A stretch of DNA of 64,000 nt from UBA7330 sp043554545 (GCA_043554545.1 CP121337.1:4650001-4714000); one strand, 5' to 3'. Shown: positions 44,380 to 53,564, counted from the first letter of the stretch. Program-made: numbers and translations. The notes: a model not told the origin generated them from the sequence alone.

Positions 44380-45906
44380 ATGGACTACAGCAAATTAACG
44401 AGTGCTCAAAAACTAAAGATCAAAACGCTTGGGGCCCTAAAAAGCACGGGATATCAAACTGTTTCGATCAAAGAAGAACTCCGGGAAAACCTGATTAAAA
44501 AACTACAGAATAAAGAACAGGTATTTGAAGGTATATGGGGTTATGAAGATACGGTAGTACCGGATGTAGAACGAGCTATTTTAGCCAAGCATAACATCAA
44601 TTTTCTAGGCTTGAGGGGACAAGCTAAAACGCGAATGGCAAGAATGATGATCCTCTTGCTGGATGAGTATATTCCTGCGATTGAGGGTTCAGAGTTAAGG
44701 GATGATCCAATGGCGCCACTCTCTACCTATGGTAAGATTCAGATTAAGGAACATGCGGACAATACGCCAATTGTGTGGGTTCATAGAAATGATCGTTATA
44801 CAGAAAAGTTGGCTACTCCGGATGTTTCCATTGCAGATTTAATTGGTGATGTGGATCCAATCAAGGCGGCAACTCTTAAACTGCCATATTCTGATGAGCG
44901 TGTCATTCATTATGGTTTAATCCCAAGATCACATCGGGGAATTTTTGTCATCAATGAATTGCCCGATCTACAGCCAAGGATTCAGGTCGCGCTGTTTAAT
45001 ATTCTACAGGAAGGGGACATTCAAATTCGGGGTTTTACCTTGAGGCTCCCTCTTGATATCCAGTTTGTCTTTACCGCCAACCCGGAAGATTATACAAACA
45101 GGGGCAGCATTGTTACCCCGTTGAAAGACAGGATCGATAGCCAGATTATCACCCATTATCCCAAATCAATTGATATTGGGAAAAAGATCACTGCACAGGA
45201 GGCCAGAATCTCAAGTAGTCGAAAGATTGAAGTTTTTGATCTAATGAAGGATCTCATTGAGCAGATTGCCTTTGAGGCCCGTGAGAGCGAGTATGTAGAC
45301 GCTAAAAGTGGTGTCTCTGCAAGGTTGACTATCTCTGCCTATGAGACATTAATGAGTGCTACTGAACGAAGGCTCTTAATAACTGGTGAAAAGGAAACTT
45401 TTACCAGGGTGGCGGACTTGATTGGTGTGATTCCATCCATTACGGGTAAGGTAGAACTCGTCTATGAAGGAGAGCAGGAGGGCGCAGGTATTGTAGCGCA
45501 GAATCTCGTAGGAAAAGCTATTAGAAAGCAGTTCATCAACTATTTCCCGGACCCGGAAAAGATCAGAAAAGACAAGGAATCTAAGAATCCATACAGCCAA
45601 ATCACCGATTGGTTTGGAGAAGGAAATATGGTAGATATCCTTTATGATGCGGATTTTAAGGAATATGAAAAGACTTTAAACAGCATTCCGGGATTGCAAG
45701 ACTTAATTGAGCGATATCACAAGAAGGCGGACAAAACGTTTAGGCTGTTTTTAATGGAATTTGCCCTGCATGGACTCTCAGAATATAGCATGCTAAGTAA
45801 GCATGGCCTGGATCGTGGCATGCAGTTTAAGGACCTGCTTAGTAGTATGTTTTCTATGCCAGGTATGCCAGGTGAATCGGAGGAAGATGAGGAGGACAAT
45901 TATTGA
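44380..45906 (+). CDS. AAA+ ATPase, magnesium-chelatase ChlI/MoxR-like
   Basis: AAA+ protein (508 aa) that pairs with the preceding VWA protein. The ATG at 44380 is preferred over the upstream in-frame codon at 44338, which would overlap the VWA gene by 38 bp. Walker A is GLRGQAKT (77-84), with Ala in place of the usual Gly. Walker B reads IFVINEL (N192-E193), with Asn in place of Asp. The sensor block QFVFTANPEDYTNRGSIVTPLKDRI and the C-terminal helices fit the family. An acidic C-terminus ends the protein. The altered Walker B does not by itself exclude ATP hydrolysis. Confidence 0.85.
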   Translation: MDYSKLTSAQKLKIKTLGALKSTGYQTVSIKEELRENLIKKLQNKEQVFEGIWGYEDTVVPDVERAILAKHNINFLGLRGQAKTRMARMMILLLDEYIPAIEGSELRDDPMAPLSTYGKIQIKEHADNTPIVWVHRNDRYTEKLATPDVSIADLIGDVDPIKAATLKLPYSDERVIHYGLIPRSHRGIFVINELPDLQPRIQVALFNILQEGDIQIRGFTLRLPLDIQFVFTANPEDYTNRGSIVTPLKDRIDSQIITHYPKSIDIGKKITAQEARISSSRKIEVFDLMKDLIEQIAFEARESEYVDAKSGVSARLTISAYETLMSATERRLLITGEKETFTRVADLIGVIPSITGKVELVYEGEQEGAGIVAQNLVGKAIRKQFINYFPDPEKIRKDKESKNPYSQITDWFGEGNMVDILYDADFKEYEKTLNSIPGLQDLIERYHKKADKTFRLFLMEFALHGLSEYSMLSKHGLDRGMQFKDLLSSMFSMPGMPGESEEDEEDNY

Positions 45907-45926
45907 TTTAGAAGGCGATAAATGTT

Positions 45927-46571
45927 GTGGACTTACAAGAAATCAAGAGATTAATCTTTCGGGGAGAAAGTGATCTGGTAGAATTTAAACACAAAGTGAA
46001 TCATCCTGAAAAAGTGATCAGGGAGGTAGTGGCTTTTGCCAATGCCAAGGGAGGTAACCTGATTATAGGAGTCGATGATGATGGACATATTTCAGGATTG
46101 AAACATGCAGATGATGATCATTACTTGCTCAATAAGGCAATAGAGGAGCTTTGCAAACCGGTTATTAAATACACCTCACAAATCATTCCTATTTCTGAAA
46201 AGAGATCGATCATACACTATTATATCTTTGAAGGTGAAGAGAAACCATACTATGCTTTCTTACAAAAGAAACACAGGTATGGTAAGGCATTCATGCGTGT
46301 GGAAGACCGCAGTGTGCAGGCGAGTCCTGAGATCAGGAAAATCCTCAAATTGACCCAACAGTCCAATGGTGGACATATCGCCTATGGTGATCAGGAGCAG
46401 GCCCTTTTTAATTACCTGAAGGATCATGAAGACATTACCATCAATACCTATCGTGAGCTAACTGGCCTTCAGCAAAAGGAAGCGTCTGAATTATTTATCC
46501 GACTGGTTCTTGCTAACCTGCTGAAAATTATCCCGAGGGAAAAAGAAGATTTGTTCGTTCCGGTAGCGTAA
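45927..46571 (+). CDS. AlbA_2 (Schlafen-like) DNA-binding domain protein
   Basis: Protein of 214 aa starting at GTG 45927; the nearby ATG is out of frame. The N-terminal AlbA_2 domain (about 1-135) shows GESDLVEFKHKV, EVVAFANAKGGNLIIGVDDDG and AFMRVEDRSVQASPEI, as in Schlafen-type helicase-related proteins. A C-terminal winged-helix segment (about 150-214, NTYRELTGLQQKEASELFIR) suggests DNA binding. It lies 20 bp after the AAA gene, so it is probably the third gene of that operon. Confidence 0.82.
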   Translation: MDLQEIKRLIFRGESDLVEFKHKVNHPEKVIREVVAFANAKGGNLIIGVDDDGHISGLKHADDDHYLLNKAIEELCKPVIKYTSQIIPISEKRSIIHYYIFEGEEKPYYAFLQKKHRYGKAFMRVEDRSVQASPEIRKILKLTQQSNGGHIAYGDQEQALFNYLKDHEDITINTYRELTGLQQKEASELFIRLVLANLLKIIPREKEDLFVPVA

Positions 46572-46798
46572 TTTTTTTTAGCCACTGCAGCCTGGAAGAA
46601 GTAACCCTGTAGGTTGTTGACTACCATTTTTCTATTTGCCCTGTAGCATTAGCGACTTTGTCGATTGCCATTTATCAGGCGGTCTCAGAAATTGAATAAA
46701 TTATTCAAAATTATAATGTCTCATCTCATCAATATTTAATTCCAAATTCATAATATTACACTACCCGCTTATTTTTCAGAAATACCAAAAGCCAACAG

Positions 46799-48136
46799 AT
46801 GGTAAAGAGCAAAAAGGAGAAGAAAATATTTGTACTGGACACTTCGGTCATACTTTATTCACATGACTCCATTCTCAATTTTCAGGAGCATGATGTAGGT
46901 ATTCCAATTACAGTATTGGAGGAGCTTGATTCCTTTAAGAAGGGGAATGACACCAAAAACTTTGAAGCGCGCGAATTTACACGCTTGATTGACTCATTGG
47001 CAATGGGTCACATGCTTCAGGATTGGATTCTGTTGAATGGTAAGAATAAGGGCAGTTTCAAGGTGTTGATGGAATCTGATAGTACGGTAGATGCCAGAAA
47101 GATTTTTGGGGATAATAAAAATGATCATCGAATTCTTAATGCTGCTCTTGCCTTAAAACAGGTGGAAAAAGATAAGAAGGTCATTCTTGTAAGTAAAGAC
47201 ATCAACCTGCGCCTCAAGGCAAAATCCTTGGATTTATTGGCGGAGGATTATGAAACAGGAAAGATCAAAAATGTCAACACACTTCATACCGGGAAAGTAG
47301 AGTTGGATGATGTGGCCTCAGCAGATATTGATATGCTCTTCAAAAAAGGAACAATTCCAACAAGCAAAGTCCTAAAGAAGACCAAGCCGATCTCCAACAT
47401 GTTTTATATTCTCAAGAGCGAGAAGAATTCAGTTCTGGCTTACTATAATCCGATCACAGATGAAATCAACAAAGTTGAAAAGACACCTGTATATGGGATC
47501 AAGCCTAAGAATGCAGAACAAACCTTTGCTATCAATGCCATGCTCAATCCAGAGATTCGACTGGTAAGCATTACCGGCGTTGCTGGTACGGGTAAAACGC
47601 TCCTTGCTTTGGCTTCTGCGCTAGAGCAAAGAAGAAAATATAAGCAGATTTATCTGGCCAGGCCTATCGTGCCCTTGAGTAATAAAGACATTGGTTATCT
47701 GCCTGGAGACATTAAATCCAAGCTAAACCCTTATATGGAGCCGCTGTGGGATAACCTGAAATTTGTTCAAAATCAGTTCAAAGAAGGAGATAAGGAATTC
47801 AAGCATATCACTGATATGGTAAATCAAGAGAAATTGATGATCTCTCCTTTGGCCTATATCCGGGGAAGAAGTTTATCCAACATCTTTTTTATTGTGGATG
47901 AGGCACAGAATCTCACTCCTCATGAGATCAAGACCATTATTACTCGTGCGGGAGAGAATACTAAGATTATATTCACCGGGGATATCTATCAGATTGATAC
48001 ACCTTACCTGGACTCACAAAGTAATGGCTTGTCATACTTGATTGATCGAATTCAGAATCATCCGATGTACGCGCATGTGACTTTGGAGAAAGGTGAACGA
48101 TCAGAGTTGGCTAACCTCGCTAATGAACTTTTGTAG
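46799..48136 (+). CDS. PIN-PhoH ATPase (PhoH2/YlaK-like)
   Basis: Two-domain protein (445 aa): an N-terminal PIN ribonuclease domain (about 10-170, VLDTSVILYSHDSI, KNDHRILNAAL, LVSKDINLRLKA) and a C-terminal PhoH ATPase (about 230-445) with Walker A GVAGTGKT and Walker B FFIVDEAQN. Such proteins are RNA helicase/RNases. The 227-base gap before it has no gene. The AUG is supported by MVKSKKEKKIFVLDTS. Confidence 0.93.
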   Translation: MVKSKKEKKIFVLDTSVILYSHDSILNFQEHDVGIPITVLEELDSFKKGNDTKNFEAREFTRLIDSLAMGHMLQDWILLNGKNKGSFKVLMESDSTVDARKIFGDNKNDHRILNAALALKQVEKDKKVILVSKDINLRLKAKSLDLLAEDYETGKIKNVNTLHTGKVELDDVASADIDMLFKKGTIPTSKVLKKTKPISNMFYILKSEKNSVLAYYNPITDEINKVEKTPVYGIKPKNAEQTFAINAMLNPEIRLVSITGVAGTGKTLLALASALEQRRKYKQIYLARPIVPLSNKDIGYLPGDIKSKLNPYMEPLWDNLKFVQNQFKEGDKEFKHITDMVNQEKLMISPLAYIRGRSLSNIFFIVDEAQNLTPHEIKTIITRAGENTKIIFTGDIYQIDTPYLDSQSNGLSYLIDRIQNHPMYAHVTLEKGERSELANLANELL

Positions 48137-48199
48137 TCCTTATTAATTGTTTTACTGTCTTTTATTCGTGGATCAGGATGAATTTGTAAGGTCCGTGGA

Positions 48200-48670
48200 T
48201 TAGATAGTTTCCTTCTCAGCCTTTTTCTTTTCATACTTTTTTGGAGCATAAAGAAAACCAAAGGCTTCAGCCCCTTCTTTCGTATGAACTTCATGATGGA
48301 TATAGTGTGCCCTCATGATTCTCTTCATGTATTTACTTTTGGCGGTAAATGGAATCTTAATTCTGCGGTGGACAATTACATCATGGAAAACAAAATAGAA
48401 AATTCCATACCCCAGAATTCCAAAACCGATAAATCTCAGCCAGTATACTTCTGGTAAATTATATCCGATCATGATTAATGCTATAGACGGAATACTGAAT
48501 ACGAGGGCGAAAAGATCATTTCTCTCTAATGGATGCTGATGCACTTTATGGTGTGAGCGATGCCATCTCCACATAAAGCCATGCATGATATACTTATGGG
48601 TAAACCAGGCGACACCTTCCATGAAAGCGAATGTGCCAACAATCAATAATATTTTTATAATCAAATGCAT
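48200..48670 (-). CDS. crtZ: Beta-carotene hydroxylase CrtZ
   Basis: Membrane diiron hydroxylase (156 aa) that adds 3- and 3'-hydroxyls to beta-carotene, giving zeaxanthin. The His motifs are THKYIMHGFMW, RWHRSHHKVH, FHDVIVHRR and RAHYIHHEVH. It is the last gene of the crt string and starts 1 bp after ispH. The Lys-rich tail is unusual but outside the catalytic region. Confidence 0.94.
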   Translation of the reverse strand: MHLIIKILLIVGTFAFMEGVAWFTHKYIMHGFMWRWHRSHHKVHQHPLERNDLFALVFSIPSIALIMIGYNLPEVYWLRFIGFGILGYGIFYFVFHDVIVHRRIKIPFTAKSKYMKRIMRAHYIHHEVHTKEGAEAFGFLYAPKKYEKKKAEKETI

Positions 48671-48671
48671 T

Positions 48672-49517
48672 TTAATAGGTATCCAACTCCGCTTTGACTT
48701 CTTCCATCAACCACATAGGTGTGGAAGTTGCACCACAAATTCCGACAGAATCACCTTTGGTAAACCACTCAGACTTCAATTCAGTTTTATTGGAGACAAA
48801 GTGAGAGTTGGCATTGTTTTCTTTGCAAATATTATAAAGAACTTTGCCATTGGACGATTTAGTTCCAGAAACGAATACAATTTTATCAAAATCTCTGGCA
48901 AAATTTCTGAGCTCTCTGTCTCTGTTAGAAACTTGTCTGCAAATGGTATCATTTGCTGTAACCTCAATTCCATTGTCAATGAGGTGTTGCTTTATCGCGT
49001 AAAAGCTATCAGTACTTTTGGTTGTTTGACTGTACAATGTCAATTTCTTAGGGAGCTCTTCCATATTAAGCTCCTTAATATCCTGGAAAACAACTGCGTT
49101 GTTGTTTGTTTGCCCCATTAACCCAATTACTTCGGCATGTCCATGCTTGCCATAGATGTAGATATGCTCATCCTTATCGTATGAATTTTTAATCCGGTTT
49201 TGGAGCTTTAATACTACCGGGCATGAAGCATCCACTAAAGTTAAATTGTTATTTATCGCAAGTTCATAGGTGCTCGGTGGCTCTCCATGAGCTCTAATCA
49301 AAACCCGTTCATCTCTGATGTGCGGAAGATCCTCGTGGCTAATAATTTTAAGTCCTTTAGCCTCCAGTCTTTTTACTTCTTCATCATTGTGAACAATATC
49401 TCCCAGGCAGTATAAATGACCATAGGTTTGCAGAATTTCTTCTGCAATCTCTATTGCATAAACTACGCCAAAGCAAAAGCCTGAATGTTGATCGATATTT
49501 GTTCTTAGATTTAACAC
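48672..49517 (-). CDS. ispH: 4-hydroxy-3-methylbut-2-enyl diphosphate reductase
   Basis: Final MEP-pathway enzyme (281 aa) that makes IPP and DMAPP. The three Cys of the [4Fe-4S] cluster appear in SGFCFGVVYA, VDASCPVV and NDTICRQVSNR. GTG at 49517 is the only start upstream of the conserved N-terminus before an in-frame stop. Its position inside the carotenoid cluster implies increased isoprenoid supply for pigment; it is probably the cell's only copy, since no second copy is visible. Confidence 0.96.
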   Translation of the reverse strand: MLNLRTNIDQHSGFCFGVVYAIEIAEEILQTYGHLYCLGDIVHNDEEVKRLEAKGLKIISHEDLPHIRDERVLIRAHGEPPSTYELAINNNLTLVDASCPVVLKLQNRIKNSYDKDEHIYIYGKHGHAEVIGLMGQTNNNAVVFQDIKELNMEELPKKLTLYSQTTKSTDSFYAIKQHLIDNGIEVTANDTICRQVSNRDRELRNFARDFDKIVFVSGTKSSNGKVLYNICKENNANSHFVSNKTELKSEWFTKGDSVGICGATSTPMWLMEEVKAELDTY

Positions 49518-49616
49518 GCCTTTAAGTTGTTACCATAACTGAATGTGCCTCTAAAGGTTTGAATAAAGCCCTGTTTTTTTGCCTGAAAATGGTGATGTAG
49601 TAGCCATATAACTTTA

Positions 49617-50456
49617 TCAGCCAATTGCATTTAACTTATTAAGCAGCAGCGTTTTGGTCAATAGCAAAAGCTTCATAAAATCCGGAACACGAATTCGCTC
49701 CTGAAGAATCCTTTTCGAGGGAGTCTGTTGAATTTTTCGAAATAACTTTCTATAGTAGACATACGCAAGGTAAACCCCACCCCTCGCACCTTGAGGTAAA
49801 TTTCTAATTCCTTCTAACGCGGCATCGAAATCAGCATGGATATCTGCTTCTATTTCAGCTTTATCATGTTGTGTAAAAGCATTGAAGTCAACCTTGGGGA
49901 AATACACTCTGCCTCGTTCATCGTAGTCACTCTTGATATCTCGGAGAAAATTAACTTTCTGAAACGCAGCTCCTAGGCTTCTTGCAGGTTCCTTCAGTTC
50001 GTTATATTGCTTTTTATCGCCCTGACAAAATACGTGTAAACACATGAGACCAATAACTTCTGCAGAACCGTAAATGTATTCCTCATATTGATCTATTGAA
50101 TACGTTTCTTTTGTTAAGTCCATCTCCATACTTTTCAGAAATGCCTCGATGAGTTCATGTTCAATGGTGTATTTATTTACTACCCACTGAAAAGAATGCA
50201 ATACCGGATTAAGGCTTATTTTTTCTTTGATTGCCTGGTAGGTATCAGATTTGAATTCAGCTAATAATTTCTCTTTGTCATGATCATGAAATGTATCTAC
50301 AATTTCATCGGCATACCTAACAAAGCCATATATCGCATAAATCGGTAATCTTAAGTCTTTATGCAGGGTTTTGATTCCCAGGGTGAAAGATGTGCTATAG
50401 CTTTGAGTTATTAATTTGCTGCAGCCAAGTGTTGTAGTTGTGAATAGATCATTCAT
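49617..50456 (-). CDS. crtB: Phytoene synthase
   Basis: Condenses two geranylgeranyl diphosphates to phytoene (279 aa). Asp-rich motif YADEIVDTF and the second motif NFLRDIKSDYDERGRVYFP are present, with YIYGSAEVIGLMCL between them. It follows crtI by 10 bp. A GGPP synthase is not in the window. Confidence 0.95.
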   Translation of the reverse strand: MNDLFTTTTLGCSKLITQSYSTSFTLGIKTLHKDLRLPIYAIYGFVRYADEIVDTFHDHDKEKLLAEFKSDTYQAIKEKISLNPVLHSFQWVVNKYTIEHELIEAFLKSMEMDLTKETYSIDQYEEYIYGSAEVIGLMCLHVFCQGDKKQYNELKEPARSLGAAFQKVNFLRDIKSDYDERGRVYFPKVDFNAFTQHDKAEIEADIHADFDAALEGIRNLPQGARGGVYLAYVYYRKLFRKIQQTPSKRILQERIRVPDFMKLLLLTKTLLLNKLNAIG

Positions 50457-50466
50457 TGAACTAAAA

Positions 50467-51936
50467 TTACATAAATTCTTTGGCTATTTCTCTGGCAACT
50501 ACCTCACCTGAAATTATCGCTGGAGGGACACCAGGTCCTGGAACAGTTAGCTGTCCTGTATGAAATAGGTTTTTTACTTTTTTGTTTTTGAGTGAAGGCC
50601 TGAGAATAGCAGTTTGTAATAGGGTGTTTGCCAGACCGTAAGCGTTGCCCTTGAAAGAATGGTAATCATTGATAAAGTCCTGATGCGCAAAACTTCTTTT
50701 AAAAACAATGTGACTGCTGATATCTACCCCAGTAAATTCCGCGAGTTTTTGAACAATCATCTTAAAATATTTTTCACGAATCTCTTCATTGTCCTCCAGA
50801 TCCGGAGCAACAGGAATCAACACAACGAGATTTTCTCCACCCTTAGGGGCAACAGTAGTATCTGTTTTGGAAGTTACAGATGCATACAACAGTGGCTTTT
50901 CAGGCCACTTTGGGTCGGTATATATTTCAGATGCATGCTTTTTGAAGTCTTCGTCAAAAAACAACACATGGTGCTTCATCTCGGGTAGTTTGGTATCAAG
51001 CCCAATATAGAAAAGTAAGGAGGAGGGAGCCATGGTTCTGGTGTCCCAGTATTTTTCTGAATAGCTACGAAAAGATTCCGGAAGCAAATGTTGATCTATG
51101 TGATGGTAATCAGCTCCTGCTACAACAATATCTACCTCATGTTCTGATTTTGGAGTTATAAGTTTCTCAATGGTCTTACCCTTGATGAAAACTTCTTCTA
51201 CAGGTTCATCATAGAAGAACTTAACACCCAATTCTAAGGCCAGGCTTTCCATTGCTTTTACGACTTCATACATACCTTTTTCAGGATACCAGGTTCCTAA
51301 CTTAATATCTGCATAATTCATCAAGCTGTAGAGCGCCGGTGTAGACTCTGCAGTAGACCCAAGAAAAAGTACAGGGAATTCCATCAGCTGAATTAATTTT
51401 TCATTTTTGAAAAACTTCCTAATGTGTGTACTCATGGATGTAAAGACATCCATTTTAAATAACCCCAGAAGTAACGCTGGGTCAATGAATTCAGTTAAGG
51501 ATCTGGAAGGTTTGTAAACCAGGTTGTTAATCCCTACCTCATATTTATATTCAGCTTGCTTGAGGAAGATTTTTAACTTTTCTGAGCTACCTGGTTCAAT
51601 AGACTCGAAAAGCTGATACATCTGCTGAATATCAGCCGGTATATCAACATAATTATCTTTGAATTTAACTCTGTAGGAGGGATCGAGCCTTAGAAGCGTA
51701 TAATAGTCAGAGGTGGTTTTCCCGAATTGAGAGAAAAAATGCTCAAACACATTGGGCATCCAATACCAGGAAGGGCCCATATCAAATGTAAAGCCAGACG
51801 CTTTCAGCTGCCTGGCACGTCCACCAGGCAAGCTATTCTTCTCCAGTACGCTTACCTCATAACCTAGTTTTGCGAGGTGGCATGCAGCCGAAAGGCTGGA
51901 AAAACCAGATCCAATTATCCCAACCTTTTTAGCCAT
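50467..51936 (-). CDS. crtI: Phytoene desaturase
   Basis: FAD enzyme (489 aa) that converts phytoene to lycopene. The dinucleotide motif is IGSGFSSLSAACHLAKLGYEV, and the C-terminal FAD block is GQLTVPGPGVPPAIISGEV. Length and motifs match the CrtI type. It starts 9 bp after the sigma-factor gene. Confidence 0.96.
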   Translation of the reverse strand: MAKKVGIIGSGFSSLSAACHLAKLGYEVSVLEKNSLPGGRARQLKASGFTFDMGPSWYWMPNVFEHFFSQFGKTTSDYYTLLRLDPSYRVKFKDNYVDIPADIQQMYQLFESIEPGSSEKLKIFLKQAEYKYEVGINNLVYKPSRSLTEFIDPALLLGLFKMDVFTSMSTHIRKFFKNEKLIQLMEFPVLFLGSTAESTPALYSLMNYADIKLGTWYPEKGMYEVVKAMESLALELGVKFFYDEPVEEVFIKGKTIEKLITPKSEHEVDIVVAGADYHHIDQHLLPESFRSYSEKYWDTRTMAPSSLLFYIGLDTKLPEMKHHVLFFDEDFKKHASEIYTDPKWPEKPLLYASVTSKTDTTVAPKGGENLVVLIPVAPDLEDNEEIREKYFKMIVQKLAEFTGVDISSHIVFKRSFAHQDFINDYHSFKGNAYGLANTLLQTAILRPSLKNKKVKNLFHTGQLTVPGPGVPPAIISGEVVAREIAKEFM

Positions 51937-51945
51937 GACTTAAAA

Positions 51946-52491
51946 TTAGTTTTTCTCGTAAACTTTTAGCTTGTTTTTCAACTCTTTACGAGCAATGTGG
52001 ATTCTGTTTTTGACTGTTCCAATTGGAATATTGAATCTTTCAGCGATCTCTTGATATTTGAAGCCTCGGAAATGCATCATGAAGGGATCTTTATATGTAT
52101 CCTGCAGATTCTCGATAGCCCAATTAATATCTTTAAGTGAAAAGTTCGCGTAAGCTCCATTTTCTATTAGGGAGTCACTTGAATTTATATAATGTAAATT
52201 TTCAGTTGTATCGATGAAGGTGTTTCTTCTCACCATCCTTTGGTAGTTGGTGATGAAAGTGTTTTTCATGATCGTATACATCCAGGCTTTCAGATTAGTG
52301 CCTTTAGCAAATTTCTCTCTGTTGGTATAAGCTTTAAGGAAAGTTTCCTGAATTAAATCATTAGCATCTTCGGAGTCTCGGGTGAGTTTGAGAGCGAAAG
52401 GTTTCAATGATCCTGAAATCTCATTTACGTTTGAACTAAATTCTACTGCCGTCATTCTTTCTGTTGGTTTTTGATGAAAAAAAGGTATCAA
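51946..52491 (-). CDS. ECF-type RNA polymerase sigma factor
   Basis: Group IV sigma factor (181 aa) with region 2 (about 25-90, DLIQETFLKAYTNREKF) and region 4 (about 120-175, FKYQEIAERFNIPIGTVKNRIHIARKEL). No anti-sigma factor follows it. It lies between the light-sensing MerR protein and crtI on one strand, so it probably directs transcription of the crt genes. The 176-bp region before it holds the palindrome at 52594-52610. Confidence 0.92.
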   Translation of the reverse strand: MIPFFHQKPTERMTAVEFSSNVNEISGSLKPFALKLTRDSEDANDLIQETFLKAYTNREKFAKGTNLKAWMYTIMKNTFITNYQRMVRRNTFIDTTENLHYINSSDSLIENGAYANFSLKDINWAIENLQDTYKDPFMMHFRGFKYQEIAERFNIPIGTVKNRIHIARKELKNKLKVYEKN

Positions 52492-52593
52492 AAAGTAAAA
52501 ATGTTTAACATTTTAATTAAAAAAGTAAACAAAAGAGTTCACGTGATATGAGGTAAAAGGTTTCATTATATCCAAAAAATAATATAAATCGGC

Positions 52594-52610
52594 CTTTAAC
52601 TCGCTTAAAG
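52594..52610. promoter_or_regulatory. 17-bp palindrome, candidate MerR/CarH operator
   Basis: CTTTAA-N5-TTAAAG is a perfect 6-bp inverted repeat, 103-119 bp upstream of the sigma-factor start. TTTAAA-type half-sites recur nearby at 52624-52630 and also between the regulator and the GMC gene (53685-53710). It is not followed by a T-run, so a terminator is unlikely. Confidence 0.5.
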
Positions 52611-52667
52611 ATAGATTTATTTTGTTTAAAGAAATATTAAAATAAGTTAATCAAAAGGGATGGCGTG

Positions 52668-53564
52668 TTATTTCTGGATCTCGTCCATCAACTCGATTAG
52701 TTGCTCAATCCTGGCAATAATGGCAACATTATCTGGGGTTTGAATGTCCTGTCCAACTACCTGATAGCCTGTTAATAATATTTCTGTTTCGGAAAATTCG
52801 CTGGAAATAAGATCGACATACTCCTGAATCTTTCCCGGGCCGGGTGTTGTAGTAATTATTGAAAAGAGAAAGTCAGGCTTATGAATGCTAATGATTTGTC
52901 GCAGGTCTTTCATGGGTAATGACTGGCCCAGATAATACGTCGACCCGCCTCTGGACTTGATGACATAATCCGCAAAAAGCAATCCGATTTCATGCATTTC
53001 CCCATCTGGGAGGAATAGCACGAATTTCTTTCCTTTATCATCCTGGTTGGGATATTGTCCATCAATGGCTACAATTAATTTTTGCCTTACCAGATTGGAA
53101 ATGAAATGTTCTTGAGCAGGATTAACTGCCCCTGTTTGCCAAAGCACGCCTATCTTAGTTAGGAAAGGATAGATTACATTTAGCATGCATTTCTCAAATC
53201 CCAATTTTAAAATGCATGAAGATATAATTTTTTCAAAACGTTTTTCATCCATGTCTACCATGGCAATGGTCAAGGCATGGATCTGCTCGGGAAATTTTAA
53301 ATCTTTCTCAGTTAGATGCATGACTTCTCGTTGCATCTCCTGATCGTTCATTTTGGAGATTCTTGAAATCTTGAATCCGTTTTCTTTCAGAAGGGCGACA
53401 TTAAGTAGATGCTTTAGGTCAGTTTCATCATAGAACCGGATATTTGTATCCGTTCTTTTAGGTTTAATGAGTTCATACCGCTGCTCCCATATCCTTATTG
53501 TATGCGCCTTTATCCCTGAGAGGTGCTCAAGGTCTTTGATGGAAAAAGAGGACATTGAAGGCAT
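52668..53564 (-). CDS. MerR-family regulator with CarH-like B12 photoreceptor domain
   Basis: Transcription regulator (298 aa). MerR winged helix at 1-75 (SIKDLEHLSGIKAHTIRIWEQRY), helical bundle about 90-170, and a cobalamin-binding Rossmann domain about 175-295. W142 with E152-H153 (Wx9EH) caps the upper face, and E189-M-H191-E-I-G194 gives the lower axial His. This is the same residue set and spacing as T. thermophilus CarH (W131, E141, H142, H177, from memory). Such proteins hold DNA in the dark as AdoCbl tetramers and release it in light. Located at the head of the carotenoid cluster, so a light switch is the natural reading. Confidence 0.88.
   Translation of the reverse strand: MPSMSSFSIKDLEHLSGIKAHTIRIWEQRYELIKPKRTDTNIRFYDETDLKHLLNVALLKENGFKISRISKMNDQEMQREVMHLTEKDLKFPEQIHALTIAMVDMDEKRFEKIISSCILKLGFEKCMLNVIYPFLTKIGVLWQTGAVNPAQEHFISNLVRQKLIVAIDGQYPNQDDKGKKFVLFLPDGEMHEIGLLFADYVIKSRGGSTYYLGQSLPMKDLRQIISIHKPDFLFSIITTTPGPGKIQEYVDLISSEFSETEILLTGYQVVGQDIQTPDNVAIIARIEQLIELMDEIQK

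Noticed and set aside
46572..46798. Small ORFs in the gap before phoH
   Set aside because: Only very short frames (under 20 residues) or frames running antisense into the AlbA_2 gene were found.
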